A stretch of 64,000 bases of DNA from Hordeum vulgare subsp. vulgare (lineage: Eukaryota; Streptophyta; Magnoliopsida; Poales; Poaceae): NCBI RefSeq assembly GCF_904849725.1, contig NC_058519.1, forward strand, positions 105,698,881-105,762,880, written 5' to 3'. Positions 1 to 11,626 of the stretch are shown piece by piece (position 1 is the first letter of the stretch; the number at the start of each line of letters is the position of its first letter). Position numbers and translations under genes: made by a program. The notes under the pieces are model-generated. The model had not been told where the DNA came from and made no database searches. It saw nothing but the letters and a program-made list of their open reading frames with translations.

Positions 1-1042
1 TTGATTTATCTTTTGCCAATAGGATGGAAAATAATGCCTAGGAATATCCTCTAGCTATGTATGCTTTCTCATCTCAAGTTCTATTCATGCTTAATCACAA
101 AACTTGAACAAGCACTTGTCGATCCGTCTGTGTGAAGGAGCACCCAGAGTTCCGTATTGTTAAAGGCTGCCTTCCAAAACCTCTTTGTGAATCTGGGTGA
201 AACCAACCACACAAACACGGTTCCACCAAATTACCCAAGTTTATTTGGGTTTTCAATCTCTGTACCACCGAAATCACCAACTTGGTTACACCGAGTTTCC
301 CTGTCAGCTGACTGCAGAGGAACACAGTGACACCGATTTTGTAATCTCGACGCCACCGACAGCGAAAGGGTATATATTCTGGCGGACGGGATTTTGAGAT
401 CAATTCCTCAAAAACCCTCTGTCTCAAACCCTAAGCTTCCTGAAGGACCCATGGTCTTCGCCTTTGCCTCCCCGAGCACCTCCGCCGTTGGGATTCACCG
501 TCGTCGATGAAATCTTCACCGCCGTCGCCGCCGTAGTCGGACTGCCACCAAATTAGGGTATGAATCCTCTTTTCTCTTGCGCTCTTTTGATCAATCTCAT
601 GCGCATTTGAATTTTTATATACAAGCCACCATGTGCAAACCCATCCTTCTACCAGAAAATCTCGTAGCATAGAGAATGGTGGAATTTAGGATCTGATCTC
701 CCGCAGCATGGAACTCGGTGAGACCAAGTTGGTAAAATTGGCTCCACCGATTTCAGTTTTAGGGTTCGTGAGAAGCAACTCGGTGAGACCCAGTAGTTAT
801 TTTCGGTGACACCAAAAAAGACTGTCATGTCTCTATTATTCGAGTAGAACTTCTCGGTAACTCCGAAATGGCCAACCCGGTGCTACCGATTTACATTCAA
901 CAAAAGAGCATACCCCATGTTTCTGAATTCAAACTTTGAAAACCTTCTGTGTTTTGTGATGCTCAACAGTTCTTCTCCTCTATATCCTTTCACATGTTTG
1001 CTTGTCTGCTGGTTTGCTGCTGAGTTGTTGCTTGTGTGCCAG
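1..1042 (+). promoter_or_regulatory. Non-coding region with promoter-like block and probable intron before the env-like gene
   Basis: No convincing coding sequence is seen. Several copies of a palindromic motif, TCGGTGNNACCGA and variants, lie between about 225 and 890, as they do in the 3' LTR of X. A TATA-like TATATATT is at 371-378. It is followed by a GC-rich leader with a short reading frame from 450. A splice-donor-like G/GTATGA is at 558, and a pyrimidine-rich stretch ending in CAG stops at 1042, directly before the ATG at 1043. I infer a separate promoter and a leader intron (about 558-1042) for the env-like gene. Transcript data would be needed to prove it. Confidence 0.35.
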
Positions 1043-3050
1043 ATGTCAGGATCTGAGGATAGCCCGAATGATTTCATAGAAAACAGTGTTGAGATGGACT
1101 CAAGCACAAATCCTGAGAAGACAACTTCTGACCCAAGTTCTCCCAGCTCCTATGGCTTGCCCAAAGCAGCCACCAGGCAGAGAAAGAATCTTGATTCAGA
1201 TGAAGAGGACTCAGATTTTGTGCCAGAGGAAATTTCAGCTCCTCCAAAGGCTCCTAAGAAGACTGTCAGGAAGGAGTATGCTAAGCCTGATGATCTTACA
1301 GCTCCTAAATTTGCAAGACAAAGTACAACACTTTCCATTGACAATCCTGCTAAGAAGGCTGGTGCAAAGAGAGATAGGAAGAGGGTAATTCATGTTGTTG
1401 GGAGACAAACCTCCATGTATGAGGACCCAGAAGACGCTGCTCGAGAAGATGAAGTCCCAGCTGATGCCCCTCTTCCTCCTAAGAAGAAGAAGCTCATGGC
1501 TGATGCCATGCCCAGGAAATCTGCTCCTAAGCCTCCTTCTAAGACTAAGAAGGTTGTAGCTCATAAGAAGACCACAAAGGACATTCCTGCAACTGCCAAG
1601 GAGAAATTCCCTGCTTCCAAAGCCTTTGTTGCAGAGGAAGAAGAAGAGAATGCACCCATTCTCAGAAAACTCCGACCAAATTTGCCACTGCATAATGATG
1701 CTCATCCAGTAGCTGGAGATATGAAGAAGAGGAAATATGCAGGTTTGAGGAAATGGATAGCTGCAGATCCATATGCCATAAGGAGAAGAACTGTTGTTGA
1801 TCCAAGGTTTCACACAAAAGAACAACAAGATTTCTATGAGACTATTTTGTATGACAAAATTCCAGCTGTTAGTGACATGAGATATGTTAACTCGGCTTAC
1901 ATCAAAGCCAATGAAGATTTCTTTCCCCCACGTGCAAGAAAACTTCAAGTCTGCGGACATTGAGGATTTTGTTGGAAAAGAGATGACCCCATGGAATGAT
2001 GAACTGATCATGCAATTCTATTCAACTGTTCATTTCTATGGATATGGTTGTATTGCCTGGCTGACTGATGGACATAAGTATGAGTCAACGATTGATGAGT
2101 GGGCCACAATCATTGGTGCCCCTAAGAAGAAAGAGAGTGATGTTGATGTGTATTCTGAGCCAAAGAAGAGTCACAACTCCATGGCCAACATGTACAAGCC
2201 AATTCCTCACAAGTATTTGGAAACTCACACGATGGGCTTTGTGTACATCTTGCAAGAAGGAATACCCACAACTAACACCATTCTAAGACACACCTTGATG
2301 CCTAAATCAGGTGATGATAAGATGATTTGAGGTCACTCCATCAATTTGCTACACCATTTGGAGACTCACACTAGATTCAGAGTGATGGACTTGATAGTAG
2401 AGACTATCCGGAGAACTGTTGCTGATCAGAAAAGATCATGTGGATATGCCCCGTACATTGAGATGCTTATCAATATTAAGCTAGGCAAGCATGTATATCT
2501 GCTTGAGCGTCCCCATTTACCTCTTCAGTCAGAGTTTGAAGACAATGAAGTGGTGATGGATGACAATGATCCCAGCTCAGCTGCAGCCAGAATGCAAGCA
2601 GAGGCAACAGAAGGTGAGGCTGCTAGGAATGTGCCACGGCTAGTTCCACAACTCAGAACTCAAGCTGAGAAAATGATATTTATAGTTAGCTCTGCCCAAG
2701 GTATGGAGAAGAACATCTCGGAGATACTGCAAAATCAGAAGAGCCTAGAGCGGGTCGTGGAAACAAAGTTTCATGACATGGATGTGAAGGGTACAGAATT
2801 GACCACTATAGTCAAACAACTTCAACATGAAGATGACTCAGTGCAGATTCCACGCTCAGATCATGATGATGATGATAAAGAGTCGCCTCCTCGCACTAGC
2901 ACTCACTTCAACACCAGGCTTAGGTCAGATGTTGTACTTGCTCCGGAGACAAGACATACTTCATCAGCTCAAGAATCTGCACCTTCCGCTCCAGCTCCAG
3001 TTCAAGCACCTCCAGCATCCACTCCTCCAGCTGCAGGACATTCAACATAA
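1043..3050 (+). pseudogene. Env-like (third) gene of X, broken
   Basis: The chosen start is ATG 1043 (protein begins MSGSEDSP). The reading open further upstream to 917 is hydrophobic, but it lies before a likely splice acceptor. The first part, to about residue 225, is lysine-, proline- and acid-rich (several KK/KKK runs). Next comes a globular part that begins near ADPYAIRRR and includes the segment FYGYGCIAWLTDGHK. The C-terminal third looks helical or coiled-coil and ends in a Pro/Ala/Ser-rich tail. This layout fits the extra gene placed after pol in Sireviruses, whose function is unknown. Two lesions are visible: a frameshift near 1922-1935 at a run of five C, and an in-frame TGA at 2328-2330. 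No transmembrane segment is obvious after ATG 1043, so env-like describes position rather than proven function. Confidence 0.65.
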
Positions 3051-3598
3051 GCCTTCGTGTACGCTCTCCTGTCAACTCCGTCATCAGCTACCCAGAGAGA
3101 CGATTAGCTCTATACTTTTGAACTTTTTGGTAACATGTTGCCAAAGGGGGATAAATGTATAGATCATAGGACTAAGAGAGAGCGAGAGAGAGAGCTTTTG
3201 ACTTTATTTTATCTCATTTGGTTTTACAAAACTTTAATATATTGGATGACTTTATCTAGTTACATGTGTTTGATCATACACTTTGCTTGATTGATGCTGC
3301 ACTATTATCTTTTAGCTATCTTTCCGGTGATCATTCACTTATCTTGTTGGTGTCATGTCCATTACTATTCATTGTTATCTTGTATGCGCACCACCAAGAT
3401 GTATGTGACATGGAACAGTGACCCATGATCCTAATTGATTGTGCATTTGCATTCAAATGCAAATTTTAAATACTGCACAAATTTAGGGGGAGCTCTTGCC
3501 TTTCACATACCTCTCAAAGCGTCAATGCTAATCATTGATTACATTTTTGTTAAAGTTTTGATCTATATGTTGTCATCAATTACCAAAAAGGGGGAGAT
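3051..3598 (+). other. 3' non-coding region and polypurine tract of X
   Basis: This AT-rich stretch has no credible gene. It contains a GA-rich microsatellite at about 3175-3195 and ends in the polypurine tract AAAAAGGGGGAGAT (3585-3598) directly before the LTR. The tract primes plus-strand DNA synthesis in LTR elements. Confidence 0.6.
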
Positions 3599-4900
3599 TG
3601 AAAGCACAATTCCCCCCTAGGGTGGTTTTGATAATTAATCACAAATATGCATCATTGGACTAATATGTTTATCCAAGTATATTTCAGAAAAGTTCGAAAG
3701 ATGCTTTGGCTAAAGGCTTATGTGGAGATGCTCCTTGATGCAAGGAGGGAATAGGATTGGACAAAGATTCCACCTAGAAGACTCTTCATTTTATATTCAT
3801 GAAAAATCTCACTTGAGTCCATAGGAAAGCCAATACTATTAAAAGGGGGTGAGGTATTAAAATGAACTGGTTGCTCAAGTGCTCAAAGTTAGCTACCAAA
3901 ATACCCAGTCATTTTCCCACATAACCATTCTATCCAAAACCTCACACTAAAAAATGGTGACACCAACTTTCCCATTTCGGCCTAACCGAGTTTGATCTCA
4001 GAGAGAACCCTAGCCATTCCCACCAAATTGGTGCAACCGCAACCATGTCAGTGCTACTGAGTTTGGGTGACCAACTTTCTGTTGCCTCGTTACACAAAAT
4101 CAGAATTTCCGAGTTTTAGTATCGGTGTCACCGAGTTTGGTCATGTGACCGTTAGCCACCTTTTCGGTGCCACCAAGTTTAGTATATTGGTTCCACCAAG
4201 ATTCAAAAGTGCGGCCTTTAGTGAAAGTCGGTACCACCGAGTTTATGACTTCGGTGCCCCAAGTTGCTTTCCACCAAATCAATCTCTCCTACCCATGCCT
4301 ATTCTGTGAGAGAGTGATTTTGTGTTGAGGAGACTATCTTTAGAAGCACAAGAGCAAGGAGTTCATCATTCTACCACATCTATTACCTTTTGGAGGGTGG
4401 TGGCTCCTTGATTGGTTAGGAGTCACTTGGGAGCCTCCTACTTCGTGTTGTGGAGTTGAACCAAGATGTTTGTAAGGGCAAGGAGATAGCCTACTTCGTG
4501 AAGATCTACCATGAGTAAGGCTAGTCCTTCGTCGGCGGAAGACGTGGTGGAATAGACAAGGCCGCTTATTTGTGGCTGGAGCCCTCCGTGGACTCTCATA
4601 GCCGTTACCCTCCGTGGGTTGAAGTCTTCACTGACATGGACGTACGATAGTGCCACCTATCAGAACCATGCCAAAAATTGCCATGTAAACCTCATGTGTT
4701 TGATCTCCCTACCTTACTGCCTTTCTTTACACTTGCATGTTTTACATTCCGCTGCTACACTCTTAGAACTGCATGTGTAGGGTGCACTTGACTTGTCTGA
4801 ACTGCCAAAACTACCCCTCAATTAAAATTGGGACATGGCTAAGTTTTTATCTTGTCAAGTAGTCTAATCACCCCCCTCTAGACATACTTTCGATCCTACA
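3599..4900 (+). repeat. 3' LTR of X (1302 bp)
   Basis: It starts TGAAAGCACAATTCC right after the PPT and ends ATCCTACA. The U3 part (about 3950-4280) carries many copies of the palindrome TCGGTGNNACCGA in both half-site forms. The partner 5' LTR is outside the window, so age cannot be read from LTR divergence. Confidence 0.75.
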
Positions 4901-5387
4901 TAGTGTGGGTATCTGGTTTTGCATGGAGTGAGCACCTAAGATACGTAATATACTGACCTTTGTATCCGTAGTTTTCGACCCTTCGCTTCTCGTTGCACGA
5001 CGAGGACCATGCCAACCACTTGATTGGTGGCTGAGATGTATAGCAACGCCGGCTCCCCTGTGTAGGGTGCTGCTAGGATGGGGTTGCTGGCCAGTATCGC
5101 TTTGATTTCCTCCAGAGTTGTCATGGCCTCATTGGTCCATTTGAAGTTCTCAATTTTCTTCAGAAGCCTATAAAGTGGGAGGGCCTTCTCACCGAGGCGA
5201 GAGATAAACCGGCTTAAGTCCGCAATGCAGCCTACCAACTTTTCAACGTGTTGTAGCTCTGTTGGGACAGCGAGTTGTGACAATGCTCGTATTTTGGTCG
5301 GATTGGCCTCAATTCCTCTTTGCGACACGATGAATCCAAGGAGTTTGACGGCTAGGACTCCAAGACACACTTATCCGGATTATATAT
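4901..5387 (-). pseudogene. pol: Y pol fragment: end of RT and start of RNase H
   Basis: Read on the minus strand from 5387. The segment around KLLGFIVSQRGIEANPTKI is the thumb/connection part of a gypsy RT. It is followed by LSRFISRLGEKALPLYRLL and an RNase H start (ILAAPYTGEPALLYISATNQVVG). A frameshift lies near 5363, just after a PDKCV-type motif, and a stop at 4936-4938 interrupts the YYVS-VLTPCK region. X then cuts the gene at 4901. The conserved RNase H acidic residues further downstream are not in this piece. Confidence 0.75.
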
Positions 5388-6241
5388 TGTGGCACCCCGA
5401 TAGAGGGCCGACGCACGCTAGCCCGAGGATAAGACCTGGCGCACGTCAAAGACATGATACATAAATTCTAGGCACAAAATGGCTTTATTGATCATATTGG
5501 AGTATTACAATAATGTTGATTACGACAATATTACATGGCTCCAAGGCTGACTAAATGGCAGCGGAGGTCTTGGTTCAGTGGCAACGACGACTTTGGCTGG
5601 CTTCATAACTCACATGACTGGCTGGTTTACGATCTAGCACGACGGACCTTCTGCTGCAACTGGCCACGTGCAAGGCCACGTGAGTACTTTGAATGTACTC
5701 GCAAGACAACCAAATAGATAACATCCAAACAAGCAAATGACAAAGCTAGCCCTATGCTTATAACTATTCTAAGCATGGCATGGAATTAACAGGAAAACAT
5801 GGATCAAGCATAGCATAACATGGATCAAGCATATAATCTACATAGCATGGCAATAATCACACTAGGTACTTGAAATACTTACTGTTACCGAATATCAACT
5901 TACTCTCTTCTGGGTTGTCCCACAACCCACGAATTACTTATAATCCAACCTGAACGGATCCAAATACAATCCAAATCATGTGGTCATCCATCATATAGCC
6001 TTTTCTTGGCTAACATATCATCTGATGTGTACCCAAGATGAGTACTTCCATCATTGTTATCACTGTTACGGTTGACCACCTAGTGAGGTCTGGACGGGCT
6101 GTCCAATATCATGGACGCGGCTATTCGAATAGATTTTACACTCTGCATAGGTTGCACACTTTACCCACACCATGGAGCGTCTGACCTCGTGATCCCATTA
6201 GGGTGGACCAGTGTTGCTCCAACGAAACTTGTCTGACCCGT
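5388..6241 (-). repeat. Z segment: U5 end of the solo LTR
   Basis: This 854-bp stretch has no gene. On the minus strand it holds the LTR end, with an AATAAA poly(A) signal at 5484-5489 about 100 bp before the terminus. A small direct repeat (ACATGGATCAAGCATA-type) lies near 5797-5845. It is cut by A at 6241; cccgt at 6237-6241 is the duplicated target. Confidence 0.6.
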
Positions 6242-7832
6242 TGATACGTCTCCATCGTATCTACTTTTCCAAACTCTTTTGCCCTTGTTCTGGACTCTAA
6301 TTTGCATGATTTGAATGAAACTAACCTGGACTGATGCTGTTTTCAGCAGAATTGCCTTGGTGTTATTTTTGTGCAGAAATCAAAGTTCTCCAAACGTCCT
6401 GAAAATTTACGGGGAGCAGTTTTGGAAAATATCAAAAATATCTGCGCCAAGTTCCACCTCAGGGGTGGGCCAGTGGGCCACAAGCCCCTGCTCCACCACC
6501 ACCCCCTGGTGGCGGTGGGCAGGCTTGTGCGGCCCACACGGCTCTCCCGCCCCCAATTCCAGCTCTATAAGTTGCCTTTCGTCCCAGAAAAAATAAAAAA
6601 GAGAAGTTTTCGTCACGTTTTCGATATGCAGGCGCCGCCACCACCTATTCTTCATCTGGAGGGCAGATCTGGAGTCCGTCTTGGGCTCCGGAGAGGGGAA
6701 ATCGTCACCATCGTCATCATCAACCTTCTTCCCTCTCCAATTCCATGAAGCTCTTCGTCGTTCGTGAGTAATCTATTCGTAGGCTCGTTGGGCGGTGATG
6801 AGTAGGATGAGATCTATCATGTAATCGAGTTAGTTTTGACGGGGATTGATCCCTAGTATCCACTATGTTTTGAGATTGATGTTGCTACTACTTTGCCATG
6901 CTTAATGCTTGTCACTAGGGCCCGAGTGCCATGATTTCAGATCTGAAATTATTATGTTGTCACCAATATATGTGTGTTTTAGATCCGATCTTGCGAGTTG
7001 TAATTACCTACTATGTGTTATGATCCGGCAACCCCGGAGTGACAATAACCGGAACCACTCCCGGTGATGACCATAGTTTGAGGAGTTCATGTGTTCACCA
7101 AGTGCTAATGCGTTGGTCTGGTTCTTTATTAAAAGGAGAACCTTAATATCCCGTAGTTTCCTTTTGGACCCCGCTGCCATGGGAGGGGTGGACAATAGAT
7201 GTCATGCAAGTTCTTTTCCCTAAGCACGTATGACGACACACGGAATGCATGCCTACACCACATTGACGAACGGGAGCTAGCCACATATCTCTCCGTGTTA
7301 TAGCTGTTGCATGATGAATATCATCCAAACAAATCACCGACCCATTGCCTACGAGTTTGTCCTACCGCTGTTACTTGTCTTGCTCTGCTGCTGCTGCTAC
7401 TACTGTTGCTATTGCTGTTACTTGTTTTGCTCTGCTGCTGCTACTACTGTCGCTTGCTACTGTTGCTACTTGCTACTGTTGTCACTACCATCGTTCCTTG
7501 CCGCTGCTATTGCTCGGTACACTGCCGTTACTCGCTACTTTGTTGTTACTACTGTGCTTGCATATGCTAATCTTTCAGGTGTGGTTGAATCTGACAAATT
7601 CAGCTGCTAATACTTGAGAGTATACTCTCACCTCCTGACTGGCTTATCAACAAATTGGGTTGAATACTCTACCCTCGAAAACTGCTGCGAACCCATGCGG
7701 TGGTGGGTAATCAACAATATTCTTCTAGTTTCATTGTCGGGGAGTGCTAGCAGCATTCTTCTGGTGCCGTTGCAGGAGAAGGTTTGTTGTCATCAGCATT
7801 CGTCTAGCTAACGCCAGAGATTGCAATTAACA
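6242..7832 (+). repeat. 5' LTR of A (1591 bp)
   Basis: It starts TGATACGTCTCCATCG and ends CAATTAACA before the PBS. A GC-rich inverted repeat (arms with CCACAAGCC and GGCTTGTG, 6465-6537) lies just upstream of the TATA box CTATAAG (about 6564-6570). Downstream, 7360-7570 is a long CTG/CTA/TTG-rich stretch that translates to leucine- and cysteine-rich frames but is only LTR sequence. Confidence 0.85.
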
Positions 7833-7838
7833 TTTTTC

Positions 7839-7856
7839 TGGCGCCGTTGTCGGGGA
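7839..7856 (+). other. Primer binding site of A (tRNA-Asp type)
   Basis: TGGCGCCGTTGTCGGGGA matches the complement of the 3' end of plant tRNA-Asp except for one T where the usual site has C. It lies 6 nt after the 5' LTR. Minus-strand DNA synthesis starts here. Confidence 0.8.
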
Positions 7857-7906
7857 AGTATTGCTATATTCTCTGAGTCACTTGGGATTTATATCTGCTG
7901 ATCACT

Positions 7907-10841
7907 ATGAGGAATCTGAAGGATCCAAAGACCAAAGTCTTGCCCTCAACTACGAGGGGAGGTAAGGAATTGCCATCTAGCTCAGCACTTGATTCACCTT
8001 CAGTTATGAGTAAGTTTGCGACATCACCTCCTGCTAGAAATCTTGATATGTCGCCTGTGCTTGATGATGCTTCTGATACTACTGCTAGAGATGCTATGCT
8101 TGATACTATGCTTGATACTATGCCTGATACTGCTAGAGATGCTATGCTTGATACTATGCCTGATGATGCTATGCTTGATACTGCTAGAGATGCTATGCTT
8201 GATACTGCTAGAGATGCTATGCTTGATACTATGCTTGATACTGTTAGAGATGCTATGCTTGATACTGCTTTGCCTAATGATGCTAGAGATGCTATTTTGC
8301 CTGATGATGCTATGCTTGATACTTCTAGAGATACTCCTTTGCTTGATGTTCCACTAGGAGTGTTCCTTGATGCTCATATTGCTAGAGTTACTGCCAATGC
8401 TCGTGATGCTTCTGAAACTACCGATACTATTGAGATAGAACCTGCTTTTGCTCCTGTTAGATCTAGCTCTCCTAGATATGAATTGCCTGATATATCTGAG
8501 GGTTACGTTATGGAGGGAGAGATAGCTGAGGATTTTCTTGCGTGTAAGGATGCCTATGACGCTGAGAAATTACTTCTCAAGTGGAAGGAAAAATCTCGGG
8601 AAGCTAGGATGAAAAATGACCCAAAGTTTGCCACCTCGCCTATCTTTGTCACCGATAAGGATTATGAATTCTATGTCGACCCTGAGATAATCTCTCTAGT
8701 CGAATCTGATCCTTTTCACGGTTATGAGTCTGAGACGGTCATAGCCCATCTTGCCAAACTATCCGAAATAGCCAACCTTTTCACTAATGAGGAGAAGATC
8801 CGCCACTACTATATCCTTAAGTTGTTTCCTTTCTCTCTAAAGGATGACGCTAAAGTCTGGTTCACCTCTCTTGCTCCTGGATGTGTGCGTAGTCCCCAGG
8901 AGATGGTCTATTACTTCTATGAGAAATATTTCCCTGCCCATAAGAAGCAAGCTGCCTTGCACGAAATATACAACTTTGCTCAACTCCAAGAAGAGAGTCT
9001 TCCACAAGCTTGGGGGAGGCTCGTCCAGCTACAGAATGCTTTGCCTGATCACCCTCTTAAGAAGAATGAGATACTTGATATCCTCTATAACGAACTTATC
9101 GATGCCTCTAGAGACCACCTAGATAGTTGTGCCGGTTGTGTTTTCAGGGAACGAACTGTAGAACAAGCTGAGACCCTACTGAATAACCTCTTGATCAACG
9201 ATAATGCTTGGACTATTCCCGAACCACCTCCTAAGCCAACTCCTAAGAAAAGAGGTATTCTATTCCTCAGTCCCGAAGATATGCAAGAAGCCAAGAAATC
9301 TATGCAAGAGAAAGGCATTAGATCTGAAGATGTCCAAAATCTACCACCTATTGAAGAGATCCATGACCTCGATAACCTGATACAGGTAGTAGAAGTGATT
9401 TCTCTGCGTAGGTTTGACGAGAGTGATATTCCTTTTGATAAACCTGCTAGCTTATGCTTTGATGAATTTGACAACTTTGTTGCCAAACAACAGAGTTTCA
9501 ATGATTACGTTAGCAGCTCGTATGCTTAGCCATCTAAGTGCTTGTGTAGACAGAAATGTCAATGATCTGAAGCTTCTGAGTAAACATGCCTCTATGATTA
9601 CTACTCAGGTAGAACAAGTACTTAAAGCTCAGAATGACTTGCTCAATGAATTAAATGACAACTCTATCAGAGTCATTACTAGAGGAGGCAAAAGGACTCA
9701 GGAACCTTTGTATCCTGAAGGTCATCCTAAGAGAATTGGTCAAGATTCTCAAGGAATCAATGCTGATACACCCAGCCATCCTAAGGAGAAGAAGAAGGAT
9801 GATAGAAACCTGCACGCCAGTTCACCAAATACTATCACACCTGAAGAAGCTAATGATATTTCTGCGTCTGATGCGGAAACACAATCAGGTGATGAACATG
9901 AACCCGGTGACAATATGGATAGTGATGTTCATAATAATGCTCAACCTAGCAATGATGAGGATGTGGAGATTGAACCTATGATTAATCCTGATAATCCACA
10001 ACCTAAGATATACGATAAGAATGACTTCACTGCTAGGAAGCATGGTAAAGAAAGAGAGCCATGGGTTCAGAGACCTATGCCCTTTCCTCCTAAGCCATCC
10101 AAGAAAAAGGATGATGAGGATTTTGAGCGCTTCGTTGAGATGATAAGACCCGTCTTCCTGCAGATGCGGTTAACTGATATGCTCAAGATGTCTCTGTATG
10201 CCAAGTACATGAAAGATATCGTGACTAATAAATGGAAGATACCAGATCTTGAGATCTCCACCATGCTTTCCAACTACACTTTCAAAGGTGGAACTCCTAG
10301 GAAACTTGGTGATCCCGGAGTGCCCACTATACCTTGCTCCATTAAAGGAAACTACGTAAGAACTGCCTTATGTGACCTTGGAGCCGGTGTTAGTGTTATG
10401 CCGCTCTCTCTTTATCGTAGACTTGAGTTGGATAAGTTGACACCCACTAAAATTTCTCTGCAAATGGCCAACAAATCAACTGCTTTCCCTATCGGCATTT
10501 GCGAGGATGTGCCTGTTGTGGTTGCTAAGACCACTATCTTAACAGACTTTGTTATCTTGGATATTCCCGAGGACGATGCCATGGCTATCATCCTTGGAAG
10601 ACCCTTTTTAAACACTGCAGGGGTTGTTATAGATTGCAACAAAGGCAATGTCACTTTCCATGTCAACGGTAATGAGCACACAGTGCACTTTCCGAAGAAA
10701 CAATATCCAGTACATTGCATCAATGCTATCGAAAAGACTTCATCGATTCTTATTGGGAGCTTTGAATGCCCTATTCCTCGTGTCAAGATGAAGTATGGTT
10801 TGCTTGTTGGGGAGATACATATCCCCATTGAGGTGACTTAG
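7907..10841 (+). pseudogene. gag: A gag-protease, broken by a frameshift
   Basis: The start is ATG 7907 (MRNLKDPKTK). Residues about 60-150 are an Asp/Ala/Met repeat stretch encoded by a minisatellite. The gag core follows (FPFSLKDDAKVWFTSL, then YFYEKYFPAHKK and LPQAWGRL). The first frame stops at 9527-9529, while the +1 frame carries on the same protein (LSACVDRNVNDLKLLS), so a frameshift lies near 9500-9520. The second frame holds an aspartic protease with the active-site motif LCDLGAGVSVMP and the flap/C-terminal motif IILGRPFL, and stops at 10841. No zinc knuckle CX2CX4HX4C is seen. The frameshift could be a mutation or, less likely, programmed; it does not sit in an obvious slippery heptamer. 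Confidence 0.75.
8085..8345 (+). repeat. Minisatellite in A gag
   Basis: Irregular repeats of 12 and 24 bp (GCTAGAGATGCTATGCTTG and shorter forms) encode repeated ARDAMLDT, MLDT and MPDT units. They stay in frame, so length changes add or remove whole acidic units at the gag N-terminus. Confidence 0.8.
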
Positions 10842-11626
10842 TGGCTATTCTAAAATTCTCCGTTCTCTCTAGCGATTCAAGAAGGTTTTTTCATAAGGAC
10901 TTGATCAATCCCATTGACGGATTTCTTTCGATGACCATTAAACGGATGAATCAGAGAGTCACATACCTCTGTTTTGAGTTTTCCTTTTCTGTTGCTTAAA
11001 AGAAAAATGATGGAATTAGTTTATCTTTTCCTGTTTTATGTTTTAGCGTCTTGGAGAAAAATACCTCAAAAATAAAAGTTCTTCGATGGTCCTAAAATTT
11101 AGTATGATTTTTTCTGGAATTTTTGAAAATTTCTGGGCCTCAGAGCTGGCCAATGGCCAGACCAGTGGGCCACAAGGCCTTCCACCGCCGCCTACCCCCC
11201 TGGTGGCGGCGTGCAAGCTTGTGGGGCCCACAGGCACCCCCTCCACTCATTCCAGCTCCCAGCCTCTTCTTCCACCTCTATAAAAAAATTGTTTCGCAGC
11301 TCAAACCCGTGTTCTTGCTCATTTGGCTATGATTTTCCATCTCCTTGCTCAAAGCACCATTCTCCGAACCGTTTTGGGGAAATTACTCCTTGGTAAGTGA
11401 CTCCTCCATTGGTCCAACTAGTTTTTGCTCTAGTGCTTTATCCTTCGTGTATTCTTGCTACCTTGGTGACCCTGTTCTTGAGCTAGAAATGTTGATTTTA
11501 GCTGGTCCCAAGTAGTTTTAGCGCGTGATACGGTCTCTAGGCACTAGTAGGAGTAGTTGCTACAAGGTGTGGTGGGTCTTTATTCACTTTTCTATTGAAC
11601 TTCAAAAATTTCAACATAAGGAAATT
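10842..11626 (+). promoter_or_regulatory. Internal promoter-like block of A
   Basis: This stretch has no gene. A GC-rich inverted repeat (11164-11231; GGGCCACAAGGCC... and ...AAGCTTGTGGGGCCCAC) is followed about 45 bp later by TATAAAAA (11279-11286). The next ORF starts at ATG 11627. The arrangement is the same as in the LTR of A upstream of its own TATA box. I infer a promoter for the second gene. Pol would normally lie between protease and this block but is missing. Confidence 0.45.

Larger units (their letters stand above)
1..4900 (+). mobile_element. X: 3' part of a Sirevirus-like Ty1/copia element (Maximus-like)
   Basis: The window opens inside this element. It shows a non-coding stretch, a broken env-like gene, a polypurine tract and a complete 3' LTR. 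The LTR runs from TGAAAGCACAATTCC to ATCCTACA. The PPT with AAAGGGGGAGAT directly before TG, and a gene lying between pol and the LTR, are typical of Sireviruses. Gag, integrase and RT would lie left of the window. The element sits inside the RNase H region of gypsy element Y; the base pairs following it (4901-4905, tagtg) should be one TSD copy, but the other is outside the window. The name Maximus is from memory and not tested. Confidence 0.72.

Noticed and set aside
917..1042. Hydrophobic N-terminal extension of the env-like gene (signal peptide-like)
   Set aside because: It precedes a likely splice acceptor at 1042 and reads as intron; ATG 1043 fits the protein better.
6407..6655. Minus-strand frames in the GC-rich part of LTRs (also at 14719, 33539, 17358, 61730)
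   Set aside because: They recur in every LTR copy and come from the GC-rich inverted repeat and leader; no domain is seen.
7307..7617. Overlapping Leu/Cys-rich open frames in a CTG/CTA-rich tract
   Set aside because: They lie in the 5' LTR of A and recur in its 3' LTR (15621-15887); low-complexity DNA explains the open frames.
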